A DNA stretch of 64,000 nucleotides. It comes from JAVBPA01 sp031549925. Its GTDB lineage: Bacteria > Bacillota > Clostridia > Oscillospirales > CAG-272. The DNA lies in NCBI GenBank assembly GCA_031549925.1, contig JAVBPA010000017.1, positions 1 to 64,000 on the forward strand, written 5' to 3'. This document shows, in pieces, positions 37,899-47,198 of the stretch. A program made the translations under genes and the position numbers. Every line of letters begins with the position of its first letter. Within the stretch, counting starts at the first letter, position 1. The notes below the pieces were generated by a model that was given only the letters and a program-made list of their open reading frames with translations, was not told where the DNA came from and ran no database searches.

Positions 37899-37927
37899 TT
37901 GACATTGGGTGAATAATATGGTACAAT
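37899..37927 (+). promoter_or_regulatory. Consensus sigma-A promoter for rpoB-rpoC
   Basis: TTGACA, 17 bases, TACAAT: one mismatch from the ideal. The transcript would start near 37934, giving a leader of about 360 bases before rpoB. Confidence 0.88.
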
Positions 37928-37934
37928 GACTGTT

Positions 37935-38294
37935 GATTTTGATTAATTTTTATAATTAATCCGATATTATCATTACAAGCAGAAACAAATACCCAAAATT
38001 AAGGATGTTCGGTAACGGATATCGGTTGTCATCGGTGATATGTGTTTATAATTCGACTGTAACCAGCATGTCGTAGGGATACATAAACCGTTGAATGGCT
38101 GTATTCGAGACCGGCTTTTTTGTGGTTTTGGAGTATGTTTTTAATTGAAAATAACGCTTAATTTTTTTGATTGTAATCGATTGTAATATTAATTTTTTTG
38201 TTCTTGTATAAAACAATTTGTATTTTTATGATAAAGCTATAATGTAAAAGGCGGTATTTTCCGGAAATTCGATGTATTAAGGAGTAAAAATTAA
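37935..38294 (+). promoter_or_regulatory. Long structured 5' leader of rpoB (candidate autogenous control region)
   Basis: This 360-base leader carries nested pairing. GTTTAT (38044-38049) pairs with ATAAAC (38083-38088), enclosing CGAC/GTCG (38054-38057 with 38070-38073) around a loop TGTAACCAGCAT. Just upstream ATATC/GATAT can pair around TTGTCATCGG. Downstream CCGTTGAATGG and GAGACCGGCTTTTTT follow, the latter ending in a T-run. The middle part (about 37995-38130) is richer in G and C than the flanking AT-rich sequence, as expected of a conserved RNA. The arrangement recalls the L10-binding leader usually found before rplJL-rpoB in Bacillota, but I cannot confirm that match by eye. The last 150 bases before rpoB look unstructured. 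The ribosome binding site AAGGAG is 9 bases before the rpoB ATG. Confidence 0.5.
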
Positions 38295-41200
38295 ATGCTT
38301 TCCAAGCAAATGTTAGGAAAAAATGAAAGAATGAGCTTTGCCAAAATTGACGAAGCTATTGAAATGCCGAACTTAATCGAAGTACAGAAAAAATCATATA
38401 AATGGTTTTTGGACGAGGGACTCTTGGAGGTGCTGCATGATGTATCTCCGATATCCGATTACTCAGGGAATCTGTACATCGAATTTATCCGTTATTCAAT
38501 TGACGCAAATCCCAAATATCCGGTTGAAGAATGTAAGGAACGCGACGCCAATTATGCGGCTCCGCTGCGTGTAACAGTTCGTTTGTTCAATAAAACATCA
38601 GGCGAAGTAATTGACCGTGATATTTTCATGGGTGATTTTCCGCTTATGACCGACAACGGAACTTTTATCATTAACGGAGCGGAACGCGTTATCGTTTCGC
38701 AGATTGTCCGTTCTCCCGGTATATATTATGAATCGGAAATCGATAAAACAGGGAAGCGCATAATCAGATCAACCGTAATACCGTACCGCGGCGCATGGCT
38801 TGAATCTGAAACCGATGCTTCCGATGTGTTTTATATAAGAATAGACAAAAACAGGAAAATTCCGGTTACTATTTTTATACGGGCTCTCGGAGTTGAAACA
38901 GACGCCGAAATCAAAGCTTTATTCGGAAACGATATAAAAATCACGGCTACACTTGAAAAAGATTCCATGCAGACAGACGCCGAGAAAAACGGTACCTCTG
39001 CCGGAGATGAAGCGCTTAAGGAAATATATAAAAAATTGCGTCCGGGAGAACCGCCGCTTGTCGAATCGGCACAGCTGCTTATAAATAATTTATTTTTTGA
39101 TATAAAACGCTATGACCTGGCTAATGTAGGAAGATATAAATTCGATAAAAAACTCGGAATAGCTAAACGCATTGACGGCTGTGTTTTATCAAGACCTGTA
39201 ATCAGTCCGATAACAGGTGAATTTTTGTACGATACCGGAACTTTTGTAACGGCGGAAATAGCTAAAAATATTGAATGGAACGGTGTTAACGAAGTATATT
39301 TATTGCTTGAAAACGATGTTGAAATAAAAGCGTTTTCTAATGGAATGGTATTTCCGGCGGCTGTTCTCGGATATGATTTGCGTGAAATCGGTATAAATGA
39401 AAAAGTAAAACTGAGTGTGCTGAACGAAATAAATGAAAAATGCGGCGGAATTAAAGAAGACATTTTAAAAGAATGTAAAGTACGCATGTCAGAACTTGTT
39501 CCGAAACACATCACCAAAGACGACATTTTTTCTTCGATAAACTATCTGATATGCTTGTCTCACGATATTGGAACAGTAGATGATATCGACCATTTGGGAA
39601 ACCGCCGTTTGCGTTCGGTTGGTGAACTTTTGCAGAATCAAATCCGCATAGGTTTTTCCAGAATGGATAAAATCATAAAAGAACGTATGAATATCCAGGA
39701 CAGCGATTCATTAACTCCGGAAGCGCTTATAAATATAAGACCAGTTGTTACATCAATACGCGAATTTTTCGGTTCGTCTCCTCTTTCGCAGTTTATGGAT
39801 CAAAACAATCCCCTCGCCGAGCTCACTCATAAACGCCGTTTATCAGCTCTCGGACCGGGAGGCTTGTCACGCGACAGAGCTTCGTTTGAAGTTCGTGACG
39901 TGCATTATACTCATTACGGAAGAATGTGCCCGATTGAGACTCCTGAAGGACCGAATATAGGACTTATTTCATATCTTGCGACATACGCCAAAATCAACGA
40001 ATACGGTTTTATTGAAGCGCCTTACCGCAAAATTGATAAAAAAACAATGACTGTCACCGATACAATCGAATATATGACAGCAGATGTGGAAGATAATTAT
40101 TTTATAGTTCAGGCAAACGAACCGCTTGATGAAAATAATAATTTTGTAAATAAAAAAGTAACCGGACGTTTCCGCGCTGAAATCATGGAAATGGAAGCTT
40201 CCAAAGCGGATTATATGGACGTTTCCCCTAAAATGGTCGTTTCGGTCGCCACTTCAATGATCCCGTTTTTGGAAAATGACGATAACTCACGCGCTCTCAT
40301 GGGCTCAAACATGCAGAAACAAGCAGTTCCCCTGCTTATATCAGATTCTCCTATTGTCGGAACAGGTATGGAATATAAAGCCGCGATAGACAGCGGTGTT
40401 GTTGTAATAGCCAAAGAAGGCGGTATTGTCGAAAAAGTTACCGCGGATGAAATCACTATCCGTACAGACAGCGGTAAAAAAGACGTTTATCATATAATCA
40501 AATTCAAAAGATCAAACCAGGGTACATGTATCAACCAGCGTCCTATCGTATCTAAAGGCGAACGTGTTGAAACAAGGCAGGTAATAGCCGACGGCCCCGC
40601 TACATCAAACGGGGAAATTGCTCTCGGAAAAAACGTTTTGATCGGTTTTATGTCATGGGAAGGCTATAATTACGAGGACGCCGTATTATTAAATGAAAGA
40701 TTGGTACGGGACGATGTTTATACATCCCTTCATATAGAAGAATATTCCCATGAAGCGCGTGATACGAAACTGGGACCGGAAGATATAACAAGTGAAATTC
40801 CGAACGTCGGCGATGATGCGCGCAAAGACCTGACAAGCGACGGTATTGTACGTAAAGGTACGGAAGTACGGGCAGGCGATATACTTGTCGGTAAAACAAC
40901 TCCCAAGGGAGAAACTGAGCTTACCGCGGAAGAAAGACTGCTTCGTGCGATATTCGGGGAAAAAACAAGAGAAGTTCGTGATACCTCTCTGCGTCTCCCT
41001 CACGGAGAATCAGGTATTGTTGTTGACGTTAAAGTATTTTCAAGAGAAAACGGAGATGAATTATCTCCCGGAATAAATAAAGTTGTCAGAGTTTATGTAG
41101 CTCAGAAACGTAAAATATCAGTCGGAGACAAAATGGCTGGCCGCCACGGAAATAAAGGTGTTGTATCAAGAATACTTCCGCCTGAAGATATGCCTTTCCT

Positions 41201-42032
41201 GCCGGACGGAACTCCGCTTGATATCGTACTGAACCCTCTCGGCGTTCCCTCCCGTATGAATATCGGTCAGGTTCTTGAAGTGCATTTGGGTATCGCGGCG
41301 AAAAGGCTGGGATGGAAAGTTATGACTCCGGTTTTCGACGGAGCCAATGAAGATGATATCATAGAATGTTTGCGTATGGCTGGCATGGAAGACAACGGAA
41401 AAACCGTTTTATATGACGGAAGAACAGGCGAAAAATTTGATAATACGGTTACAGTCGGTATTATGTATTATTTAAAACTGCACCATCTTGTAGACGATAA
41501 AATTCACGCAAGATCAACGGGACCTTATTCCCTTGTAACGCAGCAGCCTCTCGGAGGAAAAGCTCAGTTCGGCGGGCAGCGTTTCGGAGAAATGGAAGTT
41601 TGGGCTCTTGAGGCGTATGGAGCGGCTTATACTTTGCAAGAAATATTAACCGTTAAATCGGACGACGTAACGGGACGTGTCAAGACATATGAAGCTATTG
41701 TCAAAGGTCAGAATATACCGACTCCCGGAGTACCGGAATCATTTAAAGTATTAATAAAAGAATTGCAGTCATTAGCTCTTGATGTACGGGTTCTTGATTA
41801 TCACGGCAGAGAAATCGAATTGTCTACAATCAATGAGGATGATGTTGATGTGCCTAATTATATATCTCCCGATGATTTAAGCGAAACCCCGGAAAATGAT
41901 GAATTATTTGCTTCCTCCTATGAAGACGGCAGCGTATTGGAAGAAAGTCTGTACGACGATTTTGATGAAGAAGAAATTTATGAAGATGAAGAAAACGTTT
42001 TCGAAGATACCGATGATGAAGATTTGGAATAA
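38295..42032 (+). CDS. rpoB: RNA polymerase beta subunit
   Basis: The 1245-residue beta subunit contains the expected landmarks: N-terminal MPNLIEVQKKSYKWFLDEGL, the rifampicin region FFGSSPLSQFMDQNNPLAELTHKRRLSALGPGGLSRDRA, the invariant YTHYGRMCPIETPEGPNIGLI, KMAGRHGNKGVVSRI, and the C-terminal STGPYSLVTQQPLGGKAQFGGQRFGEMEVWALEAYGAAYTLQE. A very acidic tail (about 1195-1245) follows, as in several Clostridia. The Ser-x-x-x-x-Phe-Met-Asp-Gln rifampicin residues look wild type. It is not preceded by rplJ-rplL. rpoC follows 20 bases later with GGGAGG. Confidence 0.98.
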   Translation: MLSKQMLGKNERMSFAKIDEAIEMPNLIEVQKKSYKWFLDEGLLEVLHDVSPISDYSGNLYIEFIRYSIDANPKYPVEECKERDANYAAPLRVTVRLFNKTSGEVIDRDIFMGDFPLMTDNGTFIINGAERVIVSQIVRSPGIYYESEIDKTGKRIIRSTVIPYRGAWLESETDASDVFYIRIDKNRKIPVTIFIRALGVETDAEIKALFGNDIKITATLEKDSMQTDAEKNGTSAGDEALKEIYKKLRPGEPPLVESAQLLINNLFFDIKRYDLANVGRYKFDKKLGIAKRIDGCVLSRPVISPITGEFLYDTGTFVTAEIAKNIEWNGVNEVYLLLENDVEIKAFSNGMVFPAAVLGYDLREIGINEKVKLSVLNEINEKCGGIKEDILKECKVRMSELVPKHITKDDIFSSINYLICLSHDIGTVDDIDHLGNRRLRSVGELLQNQIRIGFSRMDKIIKERMNIQDSDSLTPEALINIRPVVTSIREFFGSSPLSQFMDQNNPLAELTHKRRLSALGPGGLSRDRASFEVRDVHYTHYGRMCPIETPEGPNIGLISYLATYAKINEYGFIEAPYRKIDKKTMTVTDTIEYMTADVEDNYFIVQANEPLDENNNFVNKKVTGRFRAEIMEMEASKADYMDVSPKMVVSVATSMIPFLENDDNSRALMGSNMQKQAVPLLISDSPIVGTGMEYKAAIDSGVVVIAKEGGIVEKVTADEITIRTDSGKKDVYHIIKFKRSNQGTCINQRPIVSKGERVETRQVIADGPATSNGEIALGKNVLIGFMSWEGYNYEDAVLLNERLVRDDVYTSLHIEEYSHEARDTKLGPEDITSEIPNVGDDARKDLTSDGIVRKGTEVRAGDILVGKTTPKGETELTAEERLLRAIFGEKTREVRDTSLRLPHGESGIVVDVKVFSRENGDELSPGINKVVRVYVAQKRKISVGDKMAGRHGNKGVVSRILPPEDMPFLPDGTPLDIVLNPLGVPSRMNIGQVLEVHLGIAAKRLGWKVMTPVFDGANEDDIIECLRMAGMEDNGKTVLYDGRTGEKFDNTVTVGIMYYLKLHHLVDDKIHARSTGPYSLVTQQPLGGKAQFGGQRFGEMEVWALEAYGAAYTLQEILTVKSDDVTGRVKTYEAIVKGQNIPTPGVPESFKVLIKELQSLALDVRVLDYHGREIELSTINEDDVDVPNYISPDDLSETPENDELFASSYEDGSVLEESLYDDFDEEEIYEDEENVFEDTDDEDLE

Positions 42033-42052
42033 CGGGAGGATATTACAATAAT

Positions 42053-45000
42053 ATGGAAAAAAACATTTTTGATTCAATAAAAATTGGTTTGGCTTCTCCC
42101 GAAATGATTAGAAAATGGTCCTTCGGCGAAGTAAAAAAACCGGAAACAATAAACTACAGAACATTAAAAGCAGAACGTGACGGTTTATTCTGCGAACGCA
42201 TTTTTGGCCCGACAAAGGACTGGGAATGTCTCTGCGGAAGATATAAAAGAGTAAAATTTAAAGGGAAAACATGCGAAAAATGCGGAGTTGAAGTTACAAC
42301 AAAAAAAGTACGCCGTGAAAGAATGGGGCATATAGAACTTGCGGCTCCTGTTTCCCATATCTGGTATTTCAGAGCTATACCTTCAAGAATCGGTTTGCTG
42401 CTTGATATATCACCGAGACTTTTGGAAAAAGTTCTATATTTCGCACAGTATATAGTAATTGATCCCGGTAATACTCCTCTTTCAAAAAATCAATTGCTTA
42501 CAGAACGCGAATACAGAGACAGCTATGAAAGATATGAAGAAGAATTTAAAGTCGGTATGGGCGCGGAAGCAATCAAAAGACTTTTAATGGAAATAAATAT
42601 CGAAGAACTGTCCCAAAAATTAAAAAATGATCTCGCAAACTCCTCCGGGCAGAAAAAATTACGTATTATAAAAAGACTGGAAGTAGTGGAAGCTTTCAGA
42701 AAATCCGGAAACCGTCCGGAATGGATGATACTTGACGCTATTCCGGTAATACCTCCGGAAATACGTCCCATGGTACAGCTCGACGGCGGACGTTTTGCTT
42801 CTTCTGATTTAAACGACCTTTACAGACGTGTTATAAACCGTAATAACAGATTACGCAGATTACAGGAACTTGCAGCTCCGGATATTATAATCAGAAACGA
42901 AAAACGTATGCTTCAGGAAGCTGTTGACGCTTTAATCGATAACGGCCGCAGAGGAAAACCGGTAACAGGTCCTAATCAGCGCCCGTTAAAGTCGCTTTCT
43001 GAAATGCTGCGCGGAAAACAAGGACGTTTCAGACAAAACCTGCTGGGTAAACGCGTTGACTATTCGGGACGTTCCGTTATCGTAGTCGGACCCGAACTGA
43101 AAATTTATCAATGCGGACTCCCGAAGGAAATGGCTCTTGAATTGTTTAAGCCTTTCGTTATGAAACGGCTTGTCGAAACGCAGAAAGCTTCCAATATAAA
43201 AGACGCGAAGAAAAAAGTTGAAAAAATAAACAACGATGTTTGGGACGCTCTTGAAATGGTTATTAAAGAACATCCCGTTCTCCTAAACCGTGCGCCTACT
43301 CTTCACCGTCTCTCGATTCAGGCTTTTGAACCGATACTTGTCGAAGGAAAAGCGATAAAGCTTCATCCGCTTGTATGTACAGCATTTAATGCCGATTTTG
43401 ACGGCGACCAAATGCCCGTACACGTCCCGCTTTCGGCGGAAGCGCAGGCAGAAGCAAGATTTTTGATGCTTTCTGCGAACAACTTGTTAAAACCGGTTGA
43501 CGGACGCGCTGTTACTGTTCCCTCGCAGGATATGGTTCTAGGATCATACTACCTTACAATGGAAAAAGAGGGTAAGGGGGAAGGTCATGTTTACCGGGAT
43601 TATAACGAAGCGGTAATGGCATATGAAAACGGAGATCTGGCTCTTCACGCTCCTATTAAAATAAGAGTTGAAAAGGAAATTGACGGAGTTAAGGTTTCAG
43701 GATTAATTGACGCAACTCTCGGACGCCTTATATTTAACAGACCTTTGCCGCAGGATCTTGGATGGGTAGACCGCAGTGACCCGAATAAAGCGCTCGATCT
43801 CGAAATTATGTTTGTCTGCGGAAAAAACGAACTTGGATTAATCGTTGACCGCTGTATAAAAAAACACGGATTATCAAAAACAGCGCAGGTACTTGATGAT
43901 ATAAAAGCGATGGGCTTTAAATATTCCACTCAAGGTGCGATATCTCTTTCTATCGCGGACATAACGATTCCGAAAGAAAAAGCAAAACTTATTGCCGAAG
44001 CCGAAAAACGCGTTGATAATATACTGGAGCATTATAACAACGGTGAATTAACCGAAGCAGAGAGATATAAAAATGTTATCGACACATGGGAAAAAACCAC
44101 GGATGATATAGTAAAAGCCTTGCAGAACGGTTTTGAAAGGGATAATCCGATCAAAATGATGAGTGATTCCGGAGCGAGAGGTAACATTACACAGATGAGA
44201 CAGCTTGCCGGTATGCGCGGACTTATGTATACTGCGACAGGTAAAAAAATGGAGATTCCGATCAAATCGAATTTCAGGGAAGGACTTAATATTCTTGAAT
44301 ATTTCGCAGCCGCGAGAGGAGCACGCAAAACGCTTTCTGATACGGCTTTGCGTACCGCGGACTCGGGTTATCTGACTCGCCGCTTAGTTGATGTTTCACA
44401 GGATGTTATTATCAGGGAAGACGATTGCGGAACTGTAAAAGGTATAACTGTAAGCCAGATTATAACGGAAGAAGATAAAGAAAGCGACAGATCCAATGTT
44501 CTTGAAACATTGAAAGAAAGAATAACCGGAAGATTTGTTATAGGCGACGTTATAAATCCTAAAAACGGAGAAGTTATAGTTGTCAACAATACAATGGTTT
44601 CCGAAGAACAAGCGGACGATATTGTAAAATGCGGAATAGAAAAAGTAACAGTAAGATCAATTCTTTACTGCCGCGCTAAGCACGGAGTTTGTTCTCGCTG
44701 CTACGGAGCCGATTTAGCGCTTGGTATACCGGTTAACGTCGGTGAAGCAGTCGGAATAATAGCCGCACAGTCTATCGGAGAACCCGGAACGCAATTGACA
44801 ATGAGAACTTTCCATACAGGAGGAGTTGCCGGATCTGATATTACACAGGGTCTTCCCAGAGTTGAAGAACTCTTTGAAGCGCGTAAACCTAAGAAAACCG
44901 CTGTAATCGCGGAAATAAACGGACGTATTTCAATACAGGATATAAAACGTATGAGAGGTATTGTTATTACTCCCGATGATATAATGGACGCAACGCCTCC

Positions 45001-45631
45001 GGTGACATATCAGATTCCGTACGGAGTAGCTATAAAGGATCGCGTTCGCGAGGGCGAATACATCGAAAAAGGTACTCCTCTGACCGAAGGAAGCATGTAT
45101 CCCGCAGATATACTGAGAATACGCGGACTTGAAGCTGTTTACGATTATATTATACGTGAAGTTCAGGCTGTTTACAGAATGCAAAGCGTTAAAATAAACG
45201 ATAAACATATAGAAGTTATAGCCCGTCAAATGACACGCAAGGTAAAAGTGGAAGATGCTGGAGATACAGATTTGCTGCTTGGCGCGTTTGTTGACATAAA
45301 TGAATTTGAACGCGAAAACGAATCGATCAGCAATCGTGTAAAAGCGGGAGAATTGGATTTAAGAATGGCTGTTATGTCTCCGATTGTTCAGGGTATTACA
45401 AAGGCTTCGCTGCTTACAGATTCATTTTTATCTGCCGCTTCATTCCAAGAAACGACAAAAGTTTTAACCGAAGCGGCTATCAGAGGAAAAGTTGATCATT
45501 TGCTGGGGCTTAAAGAAAATGTTATTATCGGTAAATTAATTCCTGCCGGAACAGGCATGGAAAGATACCGTAATGTTGAAATTGAACAGGTTTCGGAAGC
45601 AAACGATTCCGATTATGAAGACCGTATATAA
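42053..45631 (+). CDS. rpoC: RNA polymerase beta' subunit
   Basis: The 1192-residue beta' subunit has the N-terminal zinc ribbon (CLCGRYKRVKFKGKTCEKCGVEV), the clamp and lid regions, the active-site NADFDGDQM with the three Asp that hold catalytic magnesium, the bridge helix region (GARGNITQMRQLAGMRGLM) and trigger loop area, the second zinc site (CRAKHGVCSRCYG), and GEAVGIIAAQSIGEPGTQLTMRTFHTGG. Length is normal for Bacillota. It forms an operon with rpoB. A 374-base gap follows without a ribosomal L7Ae-like gene, which many Bacillota have between rpoC and rpsL. Confidence 0.98.
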   Translation: MEKNIFDSIKIGLASPEMIRKWSFGEVKKPETINYRTLKAERDGLFCERIFGPTKDWECLCGRYKRVKFKGKTCEKCGVEVTTKKVRRERMGHIELAAPVSHIWYFRAIPSRIGLLLDISPRLLEKVLYFAQYIVIDPGNTPLSKNQLLTEREYRDSYERYEEEFKVGMGAEAIKRLLMEINIEELSQKLKNDLANSSGQKKLRIIKRLEVVEAFRKSGNRPEWMILDAIPVIPPEIRPMVQLDGGRFASSDLNDLYRRVINRNNRLRRLQELAAPDIIIRNEKRMLQEAVDALIDNGRRGKPVTGPNQRPLKSLSEMLRGKQGRFRQNLLGKRVDYSGRSVIVVGPELKIYQCGLPKEMALELFKPFVMKRLVETQKASNIKDAKKKVEKINNDVWDALEMVIKEHPVLLNRAPTLHRLSIQAFEPILVEGKAIKLHPLVCTAFNADFDGDQMPVHVPLSAEAQAEARFLMLSANNLLKPVDGRAVTVPSQDMVLGSYYLTMEKEGKGEGHVYRDYNEAVMAYENGDLALHAPIKIRVEKEIDGVKVSGLIDATLGRLIFNRPLPQDLGWVDRSDPNKALDLEIMFVCGKNELGLIVDRCIKKHGLSKTAQVLDDIKAMGFKYSTQGAISLSIADITIPKEKAKLIAEAEKRVDNILEHYNNGELTEAERYKNVIDTWEKTTDDIVKALQNGFERDNPIKMMSDSGARGNITQMRQLAGMRGLMYTATGKKMEIPIKSNFREGLNILEYFAAARGARKTLSDTALRTADSGYLTRRLVDVSQDVIIREDDCGTVKGITVSQIITEEDKESDRSNVLETLKERITGRFVIGDVINPKNGEVIVVNNTMVSEEQADDIVKCGIEKVTVRSILYCRAKHGVCSRCYGADLALGIPVNVGEAVGIIAAQSIGEPGTQLTMRTFHTGGVAGSDITQGLPRVEELFEARKPKKTAVIAEINGRISIQDIKRMRGIVITPDDIMDATPPVTYQIPYGVAIKDRVREGEYIEKGTPLTEGSMYPADILRIRGLEAVYDYIIREVQAVYRMQSVKINDKHIEVIARQMTRKVKVEDAGDTDLLLGAFVDINEFERENESISNRVKAGELDLRMAVMSPIVQGITKASLLTDSFLSAASFQETTKVLTEAAIRGKVDHLLGLKENVIIGKLIPAGTGMERYRNVEIEQVSEANDSDYEDRI

Positions 45632-45751
45632 AAAAATTACCGAAGCGGTATGCGTTGAATAAAAATATAAAAATATATTGATAAATCACGGCGGTTTAAT
45701 ATCCGATAAATTGTGCATTTGACAGAAAATATTGTATAATTATATTCACTA

Positions 45752-45781
45752 TTGACAAATATATTGTTAAAGTGTTATAAT
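45752..45781 (+). promoter_or_regulatory. Promoter for rpsL-rpsG-fusA-tuf
   Basis: TTGACA, 18 bases, TATAAT. Another TTGACA at 45719-45724 with TATATT 16 bases on (45741-45746) could be a second, tandem promoter. The leader to rpsL is about 220 bases long. Confidence 0.75.
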
Positions 45782-45926
45782 GAACAATTGAATTATGGTT
45801 TTGTTTTAAGTGGAAAACGGATTTTACTAAAAATTGTTTAAGACTTAGAAACTGCAAATTATAGACTAAATTCGTTAGATATCAAAACATAAATCAGTTT
45901 CGATGGAACCCAAATTTATTTTATTG

Positions 45927-45970
45927 TAAACCATACAAAAAAACAGTCTTGAGATTGTTTGATTGGTTTA
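45927..45970 (+). promoter_or_regulatory. Hairpin in the rpsL leader
   Basis: TAAACCA pairs with TGGTTTA (45927-45933 with 45964-45970), enclosing AAACA/TGTTT (45941-45945 with 45956-45960) and the loop GTCTTGAGAT. It ends 35 bases before the rpsL start codon. It could be a binding site for autogenous control, or chance; there is no U-run for termination. Confidence 0.4.
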
Positions 45971-46005
45971 ATATATATTAAAATTCTAAAAGAAGGAGGA
46001 AAAAT

Positions 46006-46422
46006 ATGCCGACATTTAATCAACTTGTCAGACAGGGTCGCGAAGATAAAACATATAAATCAAAGGCTCCGGTTTTACAGAAAAATGTTAACAGACTTCA
46101 AAATGTTACACTGAATCAAAGTTCACCGCAAAAGAGAGGCGTTTGTACGGTTGTTAAAACAACTACGCCTAAAAAACCTAACTCAGCTATCCGTAAAATT
46201 GCTAAGGTTCGTTTAACAAATGATCTCGAAGTAAATACCTATATTCCCGGAATCGGCCATAATCTTCAGGAACACTCAGTAGTTCTGATAAGAGGCGGAC
46301 GCGTACGCGATTTGCCTGGTGTGCGTTATCATATCATACGCGGAACTCTTGACGCTCAGGGCGTTGCAAACCGCAAGCAGGGACGTTCCAAATACGGTGC
46401 AAAACGTCCGAAGAAAAAATAA
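46006..46422 (+). CDS. rpsL: Ribosomal protein uS12
   Basis: This 138-residue protein of the 30S decoding centre begins MPTFNQLVRQGRE and has KTTTPKKPNSAIRKIAKVRLTN and RGGRVRDLPGVRYHIIRGTLD, the invariant S12 blocks. The Lys residues at the streptomycin-resistance positions (in TTPKKPNSA and RVRDLPGVRY) look wild type. AGGAGG lies 6 bases before the ATG. It is the first gene of the str operon. Confidence 0.98.
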   Translation: MPTFNQLVRQGREDKTYKSKAPVLQKNVNRLQNVTLNQSSPQKRGVCTVVKTTTPKKPNSAIRKIAKVRLTNDLEVNTYIPGIGHNLQEHSVVLIRGGRVRDLPGVRYHIIRGTLDAQGVANRKQGRSKYGAKRPKKK

Positions 46423-46612
46423 TTAAGCAAAATTAACAAACACCGCATAATCACAGACTGACTAGTTGCGGGCGGAAAATAATTAATGTATTACCGCATG
46501 CAGGGTATATAAATTATTCTGACATGTTTTATATAGATTAAAATACTTACGCCTCAATCAGTATTTACGAAAATTAAATATTTCGAGTACCTGTGATATC
46601 ATTATCAGAACA

Positions 46613-46636
46613 GCCGCAATTAAAATATTAAGCGGC
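46613..46636 (+). promoter_or_regulatory. Hairpin just before the rpsG ribosome binding site
   Basis: GCCGC (46613-46617) pairs with GCGGC (46632-46636) over a 14-nt AT-rich loop in the 241-base rpsL-rpsG spacer. In E. coli S7 represses the str operon at the rpsL-rpsG spacer, so this may be an equivalent site; that is inference. The rest of the spacer contains other G/C-rich patches (46441-46490) but no gene. Confidence 0.4.
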
Positions 46637-46663
46637 GAGTTCCTTATGAAGGAGGGAAGATCA

Positions 46664-47134
46664 GTGCCGAGAAGAGGTAAAATATCCAAAAGAGACGTGC
46701 TTCCGGATCCGCTTTATAATTCTAAACTTGTTACAAAATTGGTTAACAATATTATGTACGACGGAAAAAAAGGTGTAGCACAAAAAATAGTTTATGACGC
46801 TTTCGTTATAATTGAAGCAAAAAGCGGTAAAAATCCGCTTGAAGCCTTCTCAACAGCGCTTGAAAATATAATGCCGGTTCTTGAAGTTAAGGCGAGACGT
46901 GTCGGAGGAAGCACATATCAGGTTCCGATGGAAGTAAGAACAGAACGCCGTCAAACATTAGGACTGCGTTGGCTTACATCATATTCAAGATCACGCAATG
47001 AAAGAACAATGGCGGAAAGATTGGCCGGGGAAATCATTGATGCGGTCAATAACACGGGCGCAGCCGTTAAAAAGAGAGATGAGACACACCGTATGGCAGA
47101 AGCTAATAAGGCGTTCTCACACTACAAATATTAA
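46664..47134 (+). CDS. rpsG: Ribosomal protein uS7, GTG start
   Basis: S7 organises the head of the 30S subunit and binds mRNA at the exit site. I place the start at the GTG at 46664: AAGGAGGG is 8 bases upstream, and the product (M)PRRGKISKRDVLPDPLYNSKLV is the standard N-terminus with the standard 156 residues. An in-frame ATG 18 bases earlier overlaps the ribosome binding site and adds six unconserved residues. Other blocks are VGGSTYQVPMEV, RRQTLGLRWL and ARS-like SRSRNERTMAERLA. fusA follows 64 bases later. Confidence 0.97.
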   Translation: MPRRGKISKRDVLPDPLYNSKLVTKLVNNIMYDGKKGVAQKIVYDAFVIIEAKSGKNPLEAFSTALENIMPVLEVKARRVGGSTYQVPMEVRTERRQTLGLRWLTSYSRSRNERTMAERLAGEIIDAVNNTGAAVKKRDETHRMAEANKAFSHYKY

Positions 47135-47198
47135 TATTGATTTAGTATTTGTAAAACAATTGATTATATAATCGTAATATTAGGAGAGAAATAAGTAG

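Noticed and set aside
45719..45740. TTGACA followed by TATAAT upstream of rpsL
   Set aside because: The spacer is only 10 bases, too short for sigma-A; the TATATT six bases later gives 16 and is mentioned only as a possible tandem promoter.
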